From the NCBI RefSeq assembly GCF_900119735.1, contig NZ_FPJW01000004.1, positions 1-64,000 on the forward strand: 64,000 nucleotides of DNA, given 5' to 3'. The notes under the pieces are model-generated. The model saw only the letters and a list, made by a program, of their open reading frames with translations. It was not told the DNA's origin and searched no databases. Each line of letters opens with the position of its first letter. The stretch's first letter is position 1. The position numbers and the translations under genes are program-made. This stretch comes from Marinospirillum alkaliphilum DSM 21637. GTDB taxonomy: Bacteria; Pseudomonadota; Gammaproteobacteria; Pseudomonadales; Halomonadaceae. Shown here in pieces: positions 28,589-38,726 of this stretch.

Positions 28589-29625
28589 TCGGCCACCTCA
28601 GGATTGCGCCAGTAGCGCACCATAAAAGGCACCAGCAGCATCAGTGCCAGAATCCGGAACAAATGGTGTACAGCCACAAACACCGGATCAACCCCCAGCG
28701 CCAGCGCCACCATTGCCATCTCACCAATCCCTCCGGGGGTCATGGTCAGCATGGCAGTGGCCAGCGGAATATCCAGCAACCAATTCATCACTAGCGCCGA
28801 CACCAGCGCCAGCATCAGTGCCACCAGTGTGGCAGCCAGCGTATGTTTGCCCAGCCAGAAAATTTCACGCAAGGGCGTGCCATGAAAGCGCGCACCTATG
28901 GAGCCACCCAGTACCAGAAAAGTCGCAGCCACCAGCCATTCATGGGCATGAAAAGAATATCCCGCCATGGCTGCCGCCACGCCCATGAACAAGGGACCGG
29001 TAAACTCAGGGGTTGGCATGCGAATCAGTCGCGCCAGCCACCAGGCCGGTAAAACACCCGCTAACAACCACAGGTGCTCTGTTGTTCCATAAGCCAGTGG
29101 ATTGCCGCCTTGCGGTGGTTCGTGGACCATCCAGAACAGGGAAGGCACCAGCAGCACCACAAAGGTCAGGCGCAGCGCATGAGCCAGGGTGATGCGCCGC
29201 TCATCACCCCCCGCCTGGCCACCCATCAGAATCATCGAAGTCATTGCCCCCGGCACCGCCGAAAACCAGGCAGAGGCCCGATCAAACCCTGCGACCCGAC
29301 GAAAATAAACCGCCACACCCACAATGATCAGCACCACACCCAGGCTTAATACGGCCAGACTGCCAGGCCACTGACTGGCTTGTGCAAGGGTTTCCGGGTC
29401 AGCCTGCCCACCGAGAATCAACCCCAGACAACCCAGAAACACACCGCGCAAACGCGGCCGAATGCCCACCGGCATGCCTGCCAGAGACACCAGCAGATTG
29501 GCCACCAGTGGCCCCAGCATCCAGGCCAGCGGAATATGCAGCCAGGTAAATACCAGCCCACCCAACAGCCCGACCCAGAGGGTGTTCAACAAGCGGATCA
29601 GCACGGCCGGGGATAAATTGGACAT
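28585..29625 (-). CDS. AbrB family membrane protein (putative transporter/regulator)
   Basis: The 346-residue protein has about ten hydrophobic segments arranged as two similar halves, each with the conserved WxxxPLAWMLGP-like entry and GGIGEMAM/GAMTSMILMGGQ turn. This fits the AbrB duplication (COG3180) family. E. coli AbrB is linked to aidB regulation; the transported compound, if any, is unknown. I start it at ATG 29625 because GGAAG precedes it and membrane helix one follows; the open frame to 29802 is not supported. gabT is divergent from it. Confidence 0.75.
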   Translation of the reverse strand: MSNLSPAVLIRLLNTLWVGLLGGLVFTWLHIPLAWMLGPLVANLLVSLAGMPVGIRPRLRGVFLGCLGLILGGQADPETLAQASQWPGSLAVLSLGVVLIIVGVAVYFRRVAGFDRASAWFSAVPGAMTSMILMGGQAGGDERRITLAHALRLTFVVLLVPSLFWMVHEPPQGGNPLAYGTTEHLWLLAGVLPAWWLARLIRMPTPEFTGPLFMGVAAAMAGYSFHAHEWLVAATFLVLGGSIGARFHGTPLREIFWLGKHTLAATLVALMLALVSALVMNWLLDIPLATAMLTMTPGGIGEMAMVALALGVDPVFVAVHHLFRILALMLLVPFMVRYWRNPEVAD

Positions 29626-29784
29626 TTCATGCTTCCAGAGAAGTCTGCCAGTAAAAACCGGCAAGCATAACAGATGAACACCATCAGGCAGCAGCCTTGC
29701 GACACAGATGGAAGCTGACTGACTGGAAAAGTAACCCTGCAAACTGCTACCTTGTCTGAACAGCGACTCAAAAACGGAGTAGTC

Positions 29785-31059
29785 ATGAGCAATACCAATC
29801 AATCCCTGATCAATCGCAAAAATGACGCCGTGGCACGAGGTGTCGGTTTATTACACCCGGTCTTTGTTGAATCAGCAGAGAACGCTACCGTCACTGACGT
29901 GGAAGGCCGCCAGTTCATCGACTTTGCCGGTGGCATTGCGGTGCTCAACACCGGTCACCTGCACCCGAAGGTGAAAGCCGCCGTTGCCGCCCAGCTGGAA
30001 AAACTCTCCCACACCTGTTTTATGGTGATGGGGTATGAACCCTACGTGGCCGTGTGTGAAAAAATCAACGCCCTGGCACCCGGCAAGGAGCCGAAAAAAA
30101 CCGCCCTGTTCACCTCCGGTGCCGAAGCCGTGGAAAATGCCATCAAGGTGGCTCGCGCGGCCACCGGACGCACCGGAATCATTGCTTTTGGTGCGTCTTA
30201 TCATGGTCGCACCCTGGCAACCCTGGCGCTGACCGGCAAGGTGGCACCCTATTCCACCGGCATGGGACTGATGTCCGGTGATGTGTACCGTGCCCTTTAC
30301 CCCTGCGAGCTGCACGGTGTCAGTACCGAAGCAGCCCTGGCTTCGATTCAGCGCATCTTCAAGTTTGACGCTGAACCCAGCAACATTGCCGCCATCATTC
30401 TGGAACCCGTGCAAGGCGAAGGTGGCTTTTATGTTGCACCACCGGCATTCATGAAAGCCCTGCGTGAACTCTGTGATCAACACGGTATCCTGTTGATTGC
30501 CGATGAAGTGCAGACCGGCGCCGGGCGCACCGGTACCTTTTTTGCCATGGAGCAGATGGGCGTCAGTGCCGATATCACTACCTTTGCCAAATCCATTGCC
30601 GGTGGCTTCCCCTTGTCCGGTATTGTTGGCAAGGCCGAATGCATGGACAAGATTGCACCTGGTGGTCTGGGTGGCACCTACGGCGGCAGCCCGATTGCCT
30701 GTGCCGCAGCCCTTGCTGTGCTGGAGGTATTTGAAGAAGAGCGGCTGCTGGATCGCAGCAAGGCACTCGGGCAGACCATCACCGAAAACCTGAAAGCCTT
30801 AGCCAAAGACTTCCCGGCGATTCGTGATGTGCGGGGGTTGGGCGCCATGGTGGCAATGGAAGTGTTCAAGGCTGATGGCACACCGGACAGCGAACTGCCC
30901 GGCAAGATCCTCACCAAAGCCCGTGAAAAGGGATTGATCCTTTTGTCCTGCGGACTCTACGGCAACGTCATTCGTATCCTGGTGCCACTGACCGTGCCGG
31001 ACGAACAGCTGCAACAGGGTCTGCAGATCATCCGTGAGTGTTTTCAGGAGCTGAGCTGA
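29785..31059 (+). CDS. gabT: 4-aminobutyrate aminotransferase
   Basis: GabT moves the amino group of GABA to 2-oxoglutarate, giving succinate semialdehyde. The 424-residue PLP enzyme has FIDFAGGIAVLNTGHLHPKV, TSGAEAVENAIKVARAATGR, SYHGRTLATLALTGK, EPVQGEGGF, LIADEVQTGAGRTG and TFAKSIAGGFPLSG with the PLP lysine. ATG 29785 is preceded by GGAG at 6 nt. No gabD or gabP lies beside it. 5-aminovalerate is a common second substrate, so the true substrate is not fixed by sequence alone. Confidence 0.9.
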   Translation: MSNTNQSLINRKNDAVARGVGLLHPVFVESAENATVTDVEGRQFIDFAGGIAVLNTGHLHPKVKAAVAAQLEKLSHTCFMVMGYEPYVAVCEKINALAPGKEPKKTALFTSGAEAVENAIKVARAATGRTGIIAFGASYHGRTLATLALTGKVAPYSTGMGLMSGDVYRALYPCELHGVSTEAALASIQRIFKFDAEPSNIAAIILEPVQGEGGFYVAPPAFMKALRELCDQHGILLIADEVQTGAGRTGTFFAMEQMGVSADITTFAKSIAGGFPLSGIVGKAECMDKIAPGGLGGTYGGSPIACAAALAVLEVFEEERLLDRSKALGQTITENLKALAKDFPAIRDVRGLGAMVAMEVFKADGTPDSELPGKILTKAREKGLILLSCGLYGNVIRILVPLTVPDEQLQQGLQIIRECFQELS

Positions 31060-31062
31060 TTT

Positions 31063-31476
31063 TCAGCGCTCAGGACGTCCGGGGCGCGCTGGCGCTTCCG
31101 GGCGTTGCTGCATAGGCTGGCGCGAGCCGGCTTCCGGCATATTGCGATGCTGATGCTGCTCGCGCATCATTTCACCGGTTTCACGCCGCTGCTCAGCCTG
31201 TTGTTGTTGCTGCTCACGCATGGTCTCAGCTCTTTCGCGAGCCTGTTCTGCTCGCTGCTGGCCCTGCTCTCCACGTTGTTCACGAGCCTGATTGGCTCGA
31301 TCCAAACCCTGCTGAGAACTTTCTCTGGCCTGATCAGCTGCTGCCTCAGGAAGCGCCAGAGCACCTGAGCGTGCTGCTTCAGCAGCAGGATTGGCGGCAG
31401 GATTCTGTTGTGCCTGAGCAGTAACAGCCAACAGCAAGCCCAACGTCATTGCGGAAATCTTGAGGGTTAACTTCAT
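31063..31476 (-). CDS. Secreted Gln/Glu/Arg-rich protein, unknown function
   Basis: The 137-residue product has a classic signal peptide (MKLTLKISAMTLGLLLAVTAQAQ) cut near residue 23. The mature part is of low complexity: Ala-rich at first, then long runs of Gln, Glu and Arg (about residues 60–110) and a Pro/Arg tail. The Q/E/R part would form an extended charged helix. ATG 31476 with AAGGAGCT upstream is the clear start. I recognise no family. It converges on gabT with only 3 nt between the stops. Confidence 0.65.
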   Translation of the reverse strand: MKLTLKISAMTLGLLLAVTAQAQQNPAANPAAEAARSGALALPEAAADQARESSQQGLDRANQAREQRGEQGQQRAEQARERAETMREQQQQQAEQRRETGEMMREQHQHRNMPEAGSRQPMQQRPEAPARPGRPER

Positions 31477-31508
31477 ATCCAGCTCCTTGAATGGAAACAT
31501 CTTTTATT

Positions 31509-31925
31509 TTATCCCTGACCCGGCAGGGTGCGTATGCGGCCTTTTTCGTCCAGTGCGACCATTACAAATGAGGCCTCGGTGACCTTGTAAAGGGCATTGG
31601 GGTCTTTTTCATTGGGCGGCAAAATCCAGACTTCAACATTCAGGCGCATGGAGCTGTTGCCGGTTTCCAGCAGTTCGGTGTGAATCTGCACCAGGCTGCC
31701 GATCCGTACCGGGCAGAGAAAATCCATGCCGCTGGTGGCCACGGTGGCGGTGCGTCCGTGGGCCAGACGCGCGGCAGCCAATTCAGCCGCCAGCTCCATC
31801 TGAGAAACAACCCAGCCGGCAGAAATGTCGCCATGGAGATTGGTATCTTGCGGGGTAGCCACCAGTTTTAAAGTCAGTTGGCCTTCCGGGCCGGGGTTGT
31901 CTTCCAGATCATCAAGTTCGGTCAT
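31509..31925 (-). CDS. Acyl-CoA thioesterase (YciA-like hot-dog fold)
   Basis: The 138-residue protein has the hot-dog signature ATPQDTNLHGDISAGWVVSQMELAAELAA, with the catalytic Asp of the YciA/BFIT group in HGD. ATVATSGMDFLCPVRIGSLVQI and a final MVALDEKGRIRTLPG follow. Such enzymes release CoA from acyl-CoAs in the cytoplasm. It lies 32 nt upstream of the Q-rich protein gene on the same strand and divergent from the first pst operon. Confidence 0.85.
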   Translation of the reverse strand: MTELDDLEDNPGPEGQLTLKLVATPQDTNLHGDISAGWVVSQMELAAELAAARLAHGRTATVATSGMDFLCPVRIGSLVQIHTELLETGNSSMRLNVEVWILPPNEKDPNALYKVTEASFVMVALDEKGRIRTLPGQG

Positions 31926-32072
31926 GGGATCACTTTTATCATTATTCTGTGAAGTATCAAGCTGTACTCAGATTACTACAGATTCACACCACCCGGGCTT
32001 TTCGCAGATGCGATACACAAAAGCTTAGCCTGCCAGAAAGGGAAAGCAAGACTTTTTCACCGGCTGAAACAC

Positions 32073-32090
32073 TTTTCATGAAACTGTCAT
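32073..32090 (+). promoter_or_regulatory. PHO box in front of pst operon 1
   Basis: TTTTCATGAAACTGTCAT holds two 7-mers, TTTTCAT and a perfect CTGTCAT, separated by 4 nt as PhoB requires. A weak -10 (TAAGCT, 32101–32106) follows 10 nt later. The pstS start codon is 54 nt downstream of the box. Confidence 0.75.
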
Positions 32091-32143
32091 CCTGATCCGT
32101 TAAGCTCAGCTGTTGCCCCACATCCAGCCAGGGAGATCCCCTC

Positions 32144-33109
32144 ATGTCCAGTCTCAGATCCTGCAGTTTGCTGGCCTTTCTACTGTTATCCAGCCTGCCA
32201 CTACAGGCTGGAGCAACGGAGCGCCTGCCGGATTATCAACGGGTCAGTGGCATCTCTGGCAATCTTTCCACGGTCGGTTCAGACACCCTGGCCAATCTGA
32301 TGACCCTCTGGGCAGAGGAGTTCCGCCGTTTTTACCCTGGCATTCACATCCAGATCCAGGCTTCGGGTTCTTCCACCGCCCCTCCTTCACTGGCCGAGGG
32401 CACCGCCAATCTGGGCGCCATGTCTCGCCCAATGCGGGATTCGGAAATTCAGGCCTTTGAAATGCGCCACGGCTATCCACCCACCGCCATTCCAGTGGCC
32501 ATTGATGCACTGGCTGTTTATGTCCACAAGGATAACCCTCTGCCGGGCCTGACACTGGCTCAGGTGGATGCCATTTTTTCATCCACCCGCCACTGTGGTG
32601 CCCGCAGCCGGGTCAACCGCTGGGGTGAGCTGGGATTAACCGGCAGCTGGACACAGCGCCCCATCCAGCTTTATGGTCGCAACTCGGTATCCGGCACCTA
32701 TGGGTATTTCAAGAATGTGGCCCTGTGTGGCGGTGATTTCCGTAACAACGTTAATGAGCAACCCGGCTCTGCATCAGTGGTGCAGGCCATTTCCACTTCA
32801 TTGAATGCCATCGGTTATTCCGGCATCGGTTACCGAACCTCTTCAGTGCGCGCCGTTCCGATTGCCGTTGCAGAAGGTCAGCCGTTTATTGAAGCGACAG
32901 CAGAGCAGGCTTCACGCGGTGACTTTCCACTGTCTCGCTTCCTTTATGTGTATGTGAATCAGCGCCCCAATCAGCCGCTGCCACCGCTGGAACGCGAGTT
33001 TATTCGCATGTTACTGTCTCATCAGGGCCAACAGGTGGTGTTACGTGACGGTTATATCCCGCTGTCAGCAGAGCTGGTCCAGCATCTTCAACAACAGCTT
33101 GGTCTGTAA
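32144..33109 (+). CDS. pstS: Phosphate ABC transporter substrate-binding protein PstS (system 1)
   Basis: A 321-residue periplasmic binding protein with a signal peptide ending near LPLQAGA. The phosphate-binding pattern is [17 protein letters not shown] near residue 45, then [15 protein letters not shown] and the hinge block [13 protein letters not shown]. The [11 protein letters not shown] form resembles what I recall for PstS of P. aeruginosa rather than E. coli PstS. It starts the operon pstS–pstC–pstA–pstB–phoU behind a PHO box. Confidence 0.93.
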   Translation: MSSLRSCSLLAFLLLSSLPLQAGATERLPDYQRVSGISGNLSTVGSDTLANLMTLWAEEFRRFYPGIHIQIQASGSSTAPPSLAEGTANLGAMSRPMRDSEIQAFEMRHGYPPTAIPVAIDALAVYVHKDNPLPGLTLAQVDAIFSSTRHCGARSRVNRWGELGLTGSWTQRPIQLYGRNSVSGTYGYFKNVALCGGDFRNNVNEQPGSASVVQAISTSLNAIGYSGIGYRTSSVRAVPIAVAEGQPFIEATAEQASRGDFPLSRFLYVYVNQRPNQPLPPLEREFIRMLLSHQGQQVVLRDGYIPLSAELVQHLQQQLGL

Positions 33110-33136
33110 TCTGCCCGTTATGTCCAGAGCCCCTGC

Positions 33137-35389
33137 ATGAAATCCATTTCCGAAAAACTGGAACAGGAACTGAACAGTCCGCGCATCCGACGTCAGCGGC
33201 GGCTGCGGGCTGGACGCGACAAGGGTGTACGTTGGCTGGTCGGTGCTGGCGGGCTCGGTGTGATTCTGGCCATCACGCTGATTTTTTTCTATTTATTCCA
33301 CGAAGTCTTGCCGCTGTTTCAACCGGCCACCACCCGTCATGGACCCGTACTGCAACTGGATCTACCCGATCAGGAAGCCCCGCTGCTGCTGCTGACCGAA
33401 GAACAGGAACAAATGGCTGGCCTGTTGATGCCTTCAGGCCAGCTGCACTTTGTTGATCTTGCCAGTGGACAGCTGCAACAAAGCCTGCAGCTGGATCTGC
33501 AAGGCGCACGCATCTCCAGCATCAGCCCACCCCATGCAGACAGTCGGCTGTTACTGCTGGGTCTGGATACGGGTCAGTTACTGGTCACACGAGTTGAGTT
33601 CACCCTGGCTTTCAGCCAGGAAGGCCAGCCGCGTGGCATTCAGCCCAGCCTGAGCTTCCCTCTGGGTCAGCAACCCATATCCATCAATCACCAGGGACAG
33701 GCCATCCGGTTATTGCACCATCAGCAACAGGAGCAGGAAATCACCCTTGCTGCTGTCAGTGGAACACAGCTGACCCTGCTGCGTTACAACAACACCCGCA
33801 GCCTGTTTCCCGGTGCGGGCACCCAAACCAGCCAGCGCCTGGAACTGGAGCTGGATGAACCACCGGATTACCTGTTAACCACACCGGGGCACCGGCTGGT
33901 GTATCTGGCCCGCCAGGATGGAACCCTGACCCTGCTGCAGGATCAACAAGGTCAACAGCACCAACTCTTGCCAAACGGTGGTCAGATCACTGGACTAACC
34001 CTTCAGCTGGGCAGCCAGTCACTGCTGGTCAGTGACAGTCATGGCCACGTCAGTCAGTGGTTCATGGTGCGTGATGAGCAGGAAAATCGACAGCTGACCC
34101 ACATTCGCACCCTGCAACTGGGCCAGCAACCCGTTACCCATTTGCTGCCCGAAGCCAGACGCAAAGGACTGGTGGCAGCAGATGCCACGGGTCAACTGGG
34201 TGTGTTCAGCACCACCGCAGAAAACCGGGTGATCAGTGGGCCACTGCTGCCGGAACAGCCACAACTGATGGCACTGTCGCCGCGTGGCAGCCTGTTGCTG
34301 ACACTGGATCAACACCAGCACTTGCACCAGTTGCACCTGCACAATCCCCACCCTGAAGCATCTTTCAAGGCACTGTGGGGCAAGGTCTGGTATGAAGGTT
34401 ATCCAGAACCCGAGTGGGTCTGGCAGTCCTCTTCAGCCTCCAATGCCTTTGAACCCAAGTTCAGCCTGACCCCGCTGGCATTCGGCACCCTGAAAGCAGC
34501 TTTTTATGCCATGCTGCTGTCGATCCCGCTGGCGCTGTGTGGTGCCATTTACACCGCCTTTTTCATGGCACCGAGCCTCAGGCGCAAGATCAAACCGGTG
34601 ATTGAATTGATGGAAGCGCTGCCCACTGTGGTGCTGGGCTTTTTTGCCGGATTGTTCCTGGCACCCTTCCTGGAGCAATACCTGCCGGGCATTCTGGCGC
34701 TGCTGTTGATGCTGCCACCCGGTATGCTGCTGTTTGGTTACCTCTGGTCACGCCTGCCGGAAACCCTGCGCCACGCCCTGCCGGATGGCTGGCATGCCAT
34801 ATTACTGATCCCGGTGATCCTGCTGATCAGTTGGGTGTCGCTGAGCCTCAGTCAACCACTGGAGCTGCTGCTGTTCAGTGGTGACATGCAACACTGGTTA
34901 ACCAATGAAATGGGCATCCCCTATGATCAGCGCAATGCACTGGTGGTGGGATTTGCCATGGGTTTTGCCGTGATCCCCACCATTTATTCCATCGCGGAGG
35001 ACGCCCTTTTCGGTGTGCCTCGCTCACTCAGTCATGGTTCACTGGCACTGGGTGCCACCCCCTGGCAAACCCTGACCCGAGTGATTTTACCCACTGCCAG
35101 CCCCGGTATTTTTTCAGCCATCATGATTGGATTGGGACGAGCCGTGGGGGAAACCATGATTGTGCTGATGGCCACCGGCAACACCCCGGTGATGTCGGCC
35201 AATATTTTTGAAGGCATGCGCACCCTGGCCGCCAACATTGCGGTGGAAATGGGTGAATCAGCAGTCGGCAGCACGCATTACCGCATCCTGTTCCTGGCAG
35301 CGCTGGTGCTGTTTGTATTCACTTTTGTTTTTAATACGCTGGCTGAAGTGGTACGCCAGCGTTTGCGACAGAAATACAGTCGCCTCTAG
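33137..35389 (+). CDS. pstC: Phosphate ABC transporter permease PstC (system 1, with large periplasmic domain)
   Basis: The protein is 750 residues, more than twice E. coli PstC. One membrane helix near residues 37–55 is followed by about 390 periplasmic residues, rich in Gln and Leu, that repeat propeller-like strands (QQPVTHLLPE, QLGVFSTTAENR, GSLLLTLDQ). The usual permease of six helices begins near residue 455. The EAA loop [19 protein letters not shown] lies near 640. Large PstC proteins of this kind are known in pseudomonads. What the extra domain senses or binds is unknown. Confidence 0.92.
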   Translation: MKSISEKLEQELNSPRIRRQRRLRAGRDKGVRWLVGAGGLGVILAITLIFFYLFHEVLPLFQPATTRHGPVLQLDLPDQEAPLLLLTEEQEQMAGLLMPSGQLHFVDLASGQLQQSLQLDLQGARISSISPPHADSRLLLLGLDTGQLLVTRVEFTLAFSQEGQPRGIQPSLSFPLGQQPISINHQGQAIRLLHHQQQEQEITLAAVSGTQLTLLRYNNTRSLFPGAGTQTSQRLELELDEPPDYLLTTPGHRLVYLARQDGTLTLLQDQQGQQHQLLPNGGQITGLTLQLGSQSLLVSDSHGHVSQWFMVRDEQENRQLTHIRTLQLGQQPVTHLLPEARRKGLVAADATGQLGVFSTTAENRVISGPLLPEQPQLMALSPRGSLLLTLDQHQHLHQLHLHNPHPEASFKALWGKVWYEGYPEPEWVWQSSSASNAFEPKFSLTPLAFGTLKAAFYAMLLSIPLALCGAIYTAFFMAPSLRRKIKPVIELMEALPTVVLGFFAGLFLAPFLEQYLPGILALLLMLPPGMLLFGYLWSRLPETLRHALPDGWHAILLIPVILLISWVSLSLSQPLELLLFSGDMQHWLTNEMGIPYDQRNALVVGFAMGFAVIPTIYSIAEDALFGVPRSLSHGSLALGATPWQTLTRVILPTASPGIFSAIMIGLGRAVGETMIVLMATGNTPVMSANIFEGMRTLAANIAVEMGESAVGSTHYRILFLAALVLFVFTFVFNTLAEVVRQRLRQKYSRL

Positions 35390-35407
35390 GCAGAAAAGGG
35401 ATTCACC

Positions 35408-37084
35408 ATGTACAACTCGCTGCAGCAATGGTTTCGCACCGGGCAACCCTGGATCTGGCTGAATGCCGGTGCGGTCACCATCAGCCTGCTGTTGGTCATC
35501 GGTCTGATGGGTATTCTGCTGGTGCGTGGCCTGGGTCACTTCTGGCCAGCCCCGTTGCAGCTGGTGACCTATACCGATCCGCAGGGTGAGGAGTTGCAGT
35601 TACTGGGTATCCGGGTTGAACGCCAGCAGGTCACTGCCGACCAGATACGCAATGCCGGACTGCCGGTTCCACCTGGCGTGGATCTGTTGCAACGCCAGTT
35701 GATCAAGGTGGGTAACCGCGACCTGTATGGCCTCGATTTCCGCTGGGTGCTGGAATACCAGTTATCCAACCTGCATCACCCGCGCCACGCCGTGGTGATT
35801 CAGCGCAGTGAATGGGGTAATTTCCATGGTTTCATCCGTGGCATCCAGGAAGGTGGACTGCTGATCGCAGAACAACAACCGGATGAAAACCGCCTGTGGG
35901 ACGAAGTACAGTTACGCCTGCAGCGCGTGCAATTGCTGCAGCGTAAAATGCGCCAGCTGGAACAACGCGACATCAGTGCCATCAACCATCAACTGGAGCG
36001 CCTGCGACTGGCAGAACGACGCATGGCGTTGCGTGGACAGACAGATGCCACCCGACTGGCCGCCCTGCAGCTGGAGCGCCGCAACCTGCAGGCAGAATAC
36101 CAGCGACTGGAACAGCAACTGCTGGCCATCCATCAACCCCTGGCCCGAGACAGCCTGCTGGTGCAAACCGCTGATGGCCAGCAACTGCTGCTGCCATTCC
36201 GGAACCTGGTCAGTATTCATCAACCCAACAACCTGTCACTGCTGCAGAAAATCAGGCTTTACCTGCTGAATCTCTGGGCTTTTGTGTCAGAAGGACCGCG
36301 CGAAGCCAATACCGAAGGTGGCATTTTTCCTGCCCTGTTCGGCACCGTGATGATGGTGTTGATCATGTCAGTGATGGTGGCCCCCATGGGGGTGGTCGCC
36401 GCCATTTACCTGCATGAATATGCCCGCCAGAACTGGCTGACTCGCAGCATTCGTATTGCCGTCAACAATCTGGCCGGCGTGCCTTCCATTGTTTACGGGG
36501 TGTTTGGTCTGGGCTTTTTTGTCTATTTTGTTGGTGGTGGGCTGGACCGGATCTTTTTCCCCGAAGCGCTACCGGCACCCACCTTTGGCACACCCGGCCT
36601 GCTGTGGGCTTCCCTGACGCTGGCATTATTGACCCTGCCGGTGGTGATTGTGGCCACTGAAGAAGGTCTGTCACGGATTCCCCGTTCGGTTCGTGAAGGC
36701 TCCCTGGCGCTGGGTGCCACCCAGGCTGAAACCCTCTGGCGCGTGGTGTTGCCGATGGCCAGCCCGGCCATGATGACCGGTGTGATTCTGGCAGTGGCAC
36801 GTGCCGCCGGTGAAGTGGCGCCGCTGATGCTGGTGGGTGTGGTGAAACTGGCCCCCAGCCTGCCGGTGGATCTGAATGCACCCTATGTCCATCTGGAGCG
36901 TAAATTCATGCACCTGGGTTTTCACATTTATGATGTGGGTTTCCAGAGCCCCAATATTGAAGCCGCCCGGCCACTGGTGTACGCCACCGCCCTGCTGCTG
37001 GTGCTGGTGATTCTGGTGCTGAACCTGACCGCCATTGCACTGCGTAACCACCTGCGGGAAAAATACCGCGCCCTGGACATGTAA
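35408..37084 (+). CDS. pstA: Phosphate ABC transporter permease PstA (system 1, extended)
   Basis: The 558-residue protein has one N-terminal helix (about 17–38), then roughly 230 extracytoplasmic residues. The middle of these (about 165–240) is a strong Gln/Leu/Arg coiled coil. The permease domain starts near 300 with the EAA loop [20 protein letters not shown]. Both permeases of this operon therefore carry large outward-facing insertions and probably fit together. AAGGG precedes the ATG; it follows pstC by 18 nt. Confidence 0.92.
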   Translation: MYNSLQQWFRTGQPWIWLNAGAVTISLLLVIGLMGILLVRGLGHFWPAPLQLVTYTDPQGEELQLLGIRVERQQVTADQIRNAGLPVPPGVDLLQRQLIKVGNRDLYGLDFRWVLEYQLSNLHHPRHAVVIQRSEWGNFHGFIRGIQEGGLLIAEQQPDENRLWDEVQLRLQRVQLLQRKMRQLEQRDISAINHQLERLRLAERRMALRGQTDATRLAALQLERRNLQAEYQRLEQQLLAIHQPLARDSLLVQTADGQQLLLPFRNLVSIHQPNNLSLLQKIRLYLLNLWAFVSEGPREANTEGGIFPALFGTVMMVLIMSVMVAPMGVVAAIYLHEYARQNWLTRSIRIAVNNLAGVPSIVYGVFGLGFFVYFVGGGLDRIFFPEALPAPTFGTPGLLWASLTLALLTLPVVIVATEEGLSRIPRSVREGSLALGATQAETLWRVVLPMASPAMMTGVILAVARAAGEVAPLMLVGVVKLAPSLPVDLNAPYVHLERKFMHLGFHIYDVGFQSPNIEAARPLVYATALLLVLVILVLNLTAIALRNHLREKYRALDM

Positions 37085-37095
37085 CAGGCATAACC

Positions 37096-37926
37096 ATGAA
37101 CAAGTTTTCAGACACTTCGTCATCATCCAGTCGCCGCCCGCTGCACCGACAGATGCCAGACATCACTCAGGAAAAGGTCTGCATTCAGGTGCAGGACTTT
37201 TCACTGTTTTATGGCAAGGTGCCAGCCCTGCAGCAGGTCAATCTGGATATTCCCTGCCAGCGGGTCACCGCGTTCATCGGCCCTTCCGGTTGTGGCAAGT
37301 CATCCCTCATTCGCACCTTCAACCGCATGAACGATCTGGTTGAAAATGCCAGCCATCAGGGCCGGATCCTGATTGATGGTGAGGACATTCATGCCCGCGG
37401 CGTGGATGTGCCGGATCTGCGCCGTCGCGTGGGTATGGTGTTCCAGAAACCCAACCCCTTCCCCAAAAGCATTTATGAGAATGTTGCTTATGGTCTGCGG
37501 GTGCAGGGCATCAACAACAAACGTCTGCTGGATGAAACCATCGAATGGGCACTGCGCTCTGCAGCCCTGTGGGATGAAACCCGTGATCGCCTGCACGAAT
37601 CAGCCCTGGAGCTGTCCGGCGGTCAGCAGCAGCGACTGGTGATTGCCCGCACCATTGCCGTAAAACCGGAAATTCTATTGCTGGATGAACCTGCTTCGTC
37701 ACTTGACCCCATCTCCACCCTGAAGATTGAAGAACTCATCCATGAGTTAAAAAACCGCTTCACCATTGTCATTGTCACCCACAACATGCAACAGGCGGCA
37801 CGTGTCTCTGACTACACTGCGTTTATGTATATGGGAGAAGTGGTGGAGTTTGATAACACCGAGCGACTCTTCACCAACCCGGCTCACAAACAGACTGAAG
37901 ACTATATCACCGGCCGTTACGGCTGA
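37096..37926 (+). CDS. pstB: Phosphate ABC transporter ATP-binding protein PstB (system 1)
   Basis: The ATPase of the Pst importer, 276 residues, with Walker [10 protein letters not shown], the Q-loop in [22 protein letters not shown], signature [12 protein letters not shown] and Walker [27 protein letters not shown] and [22 protein letters not shown] are specific to PstB. An N-terminal stretch of about 30 polar residues precedes the domain. phoU follows 30 nt downstream. Confidence 0.96.
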   Translation: MNKFSDTSSSSSRRPLHRQMPDITQEKVCIQVQDFSLFYGKVPALQQVNLDIPCQRVTAFIGPSGCGKSSLIRTFNRMNDLVENASHQGRILIDGEDIHARGVDVPDLRRRVGMVFQKPNPFPKSIYENVAYGLRVQGINNKRLLDETIEWALRSAALWDETRDRLHESALELSGGQQQRLVIARTIAVKPEILLLDEPASSLDPISTLKIEELIHELKNRFTIVIVTHNMQQAARVSDYTAFMYMGEVVEFDNTERLFTNPAHKQTEDYITGRYG

Positions 37927-37956
37927 TCACCAGAACCCCTGAGGCAAGCAAACATC

Positions 37957-38718
37957 ATGAGAATCAGCAAGGAAAGTCATACCAGCCACATTTCCCAGCG
38001 TTATAACGAAGAACTGGAAGACATCCGCAGCCATCTGCTGGAGATGGGGGGGCTGGTGGAAAAACAGATTCAGGATGCCATTCAGTCATTGATCGATGGT
38101 GATACCCGGCTGGCCAGCGAAGTGCGCCAGCGTGACAAACAGGTCAACCGCCTGCAACTGGAGCTGGATGAACAGTGCACCCAGATTCTGGCCCGTCGCC
38201 AACCGGCTGCCTCCGACCTGCGACTGGTGCTGGCGGTGATTCGTGCCACCTCTGACCTGGAGCGCATGGGTGATGAGGCCAGCAAGATTGCCCGCGCCAC
38301 GCTGCTGCTGGCAGAAGAAGGCCATTCTCCACGGGGTTACATTGAAGCCCGTCACTTGGGTGCACATGTCCGCCAGATGGTGCAGGATGCCCTGAATGCC
38401 TTTGCCCGCTTTGATACCAGCCAAGCGCTGGCAGTCCTGCGTGAAGATGACAATGTGGATCTGGAATACCGCTCTGCCACCCGCGCACTGGTGACCTTCA
38501 TGATGGAAGATCCCCGCTCCATCTCCAAGGTGATGAACATCATGTGGGTACTGCGTTCCCTGGAGCGGGTCGGCGATCACGCCAGCAATCTGGCGGAAAT
38601 TGTCATTTACCTGGTGGAAGGACAGGACGTGCGTTACACCAAAACCGAAAAGATCGAGGCCGCCATCAGCCAGCACACCCGTCTTGGCACACGCACCGAT
38701 GAGGACCTGGAAGGCTGA
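37957..38718 (+). CDS. phoU: Phosphate uptake regulator PhoU (system 1)
   Basis: PhoU links Pst transport state to PhoR and keeps the Pho regulon off when phosphate is plentiful. The 253-residue protein is two repeats of a three-helix bundle, each with the metal-site pattern (DLERMGDEASKIA near 92 and SLERVGDHASNLAE near 197) and ARRQPAASDLRLVLAV. It ends the first pst operon, 8 nt from the convergent PilZ/HD gene. A second phoU is at 45472–46200, with a different, GD-type first motif. Confidence 0.94.
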   Translation: MRISKESHTSHISQRYNEELEDIRSHLLEMGGLVEKQIQDAIQSLIDGDTRLASEVRQRDKQVNRLQLELDEQCTQILARRQPAASDLRLVLAVIRATSDLERMGDEASKIARATLLLAEEGHSPRGYIEARHLGAHVRQMVQDALNAFARFDTSQALAVLREDDNVDLEYRSATRALVTFMMEDPRSISKVMNIMWVLRSLERVGDHASNLAEIVIYLVEGQDVRYTKTEKIEAAISQHTRLGTRTDEDLEG

Positions 38719-38726
38719 ATCACCGA

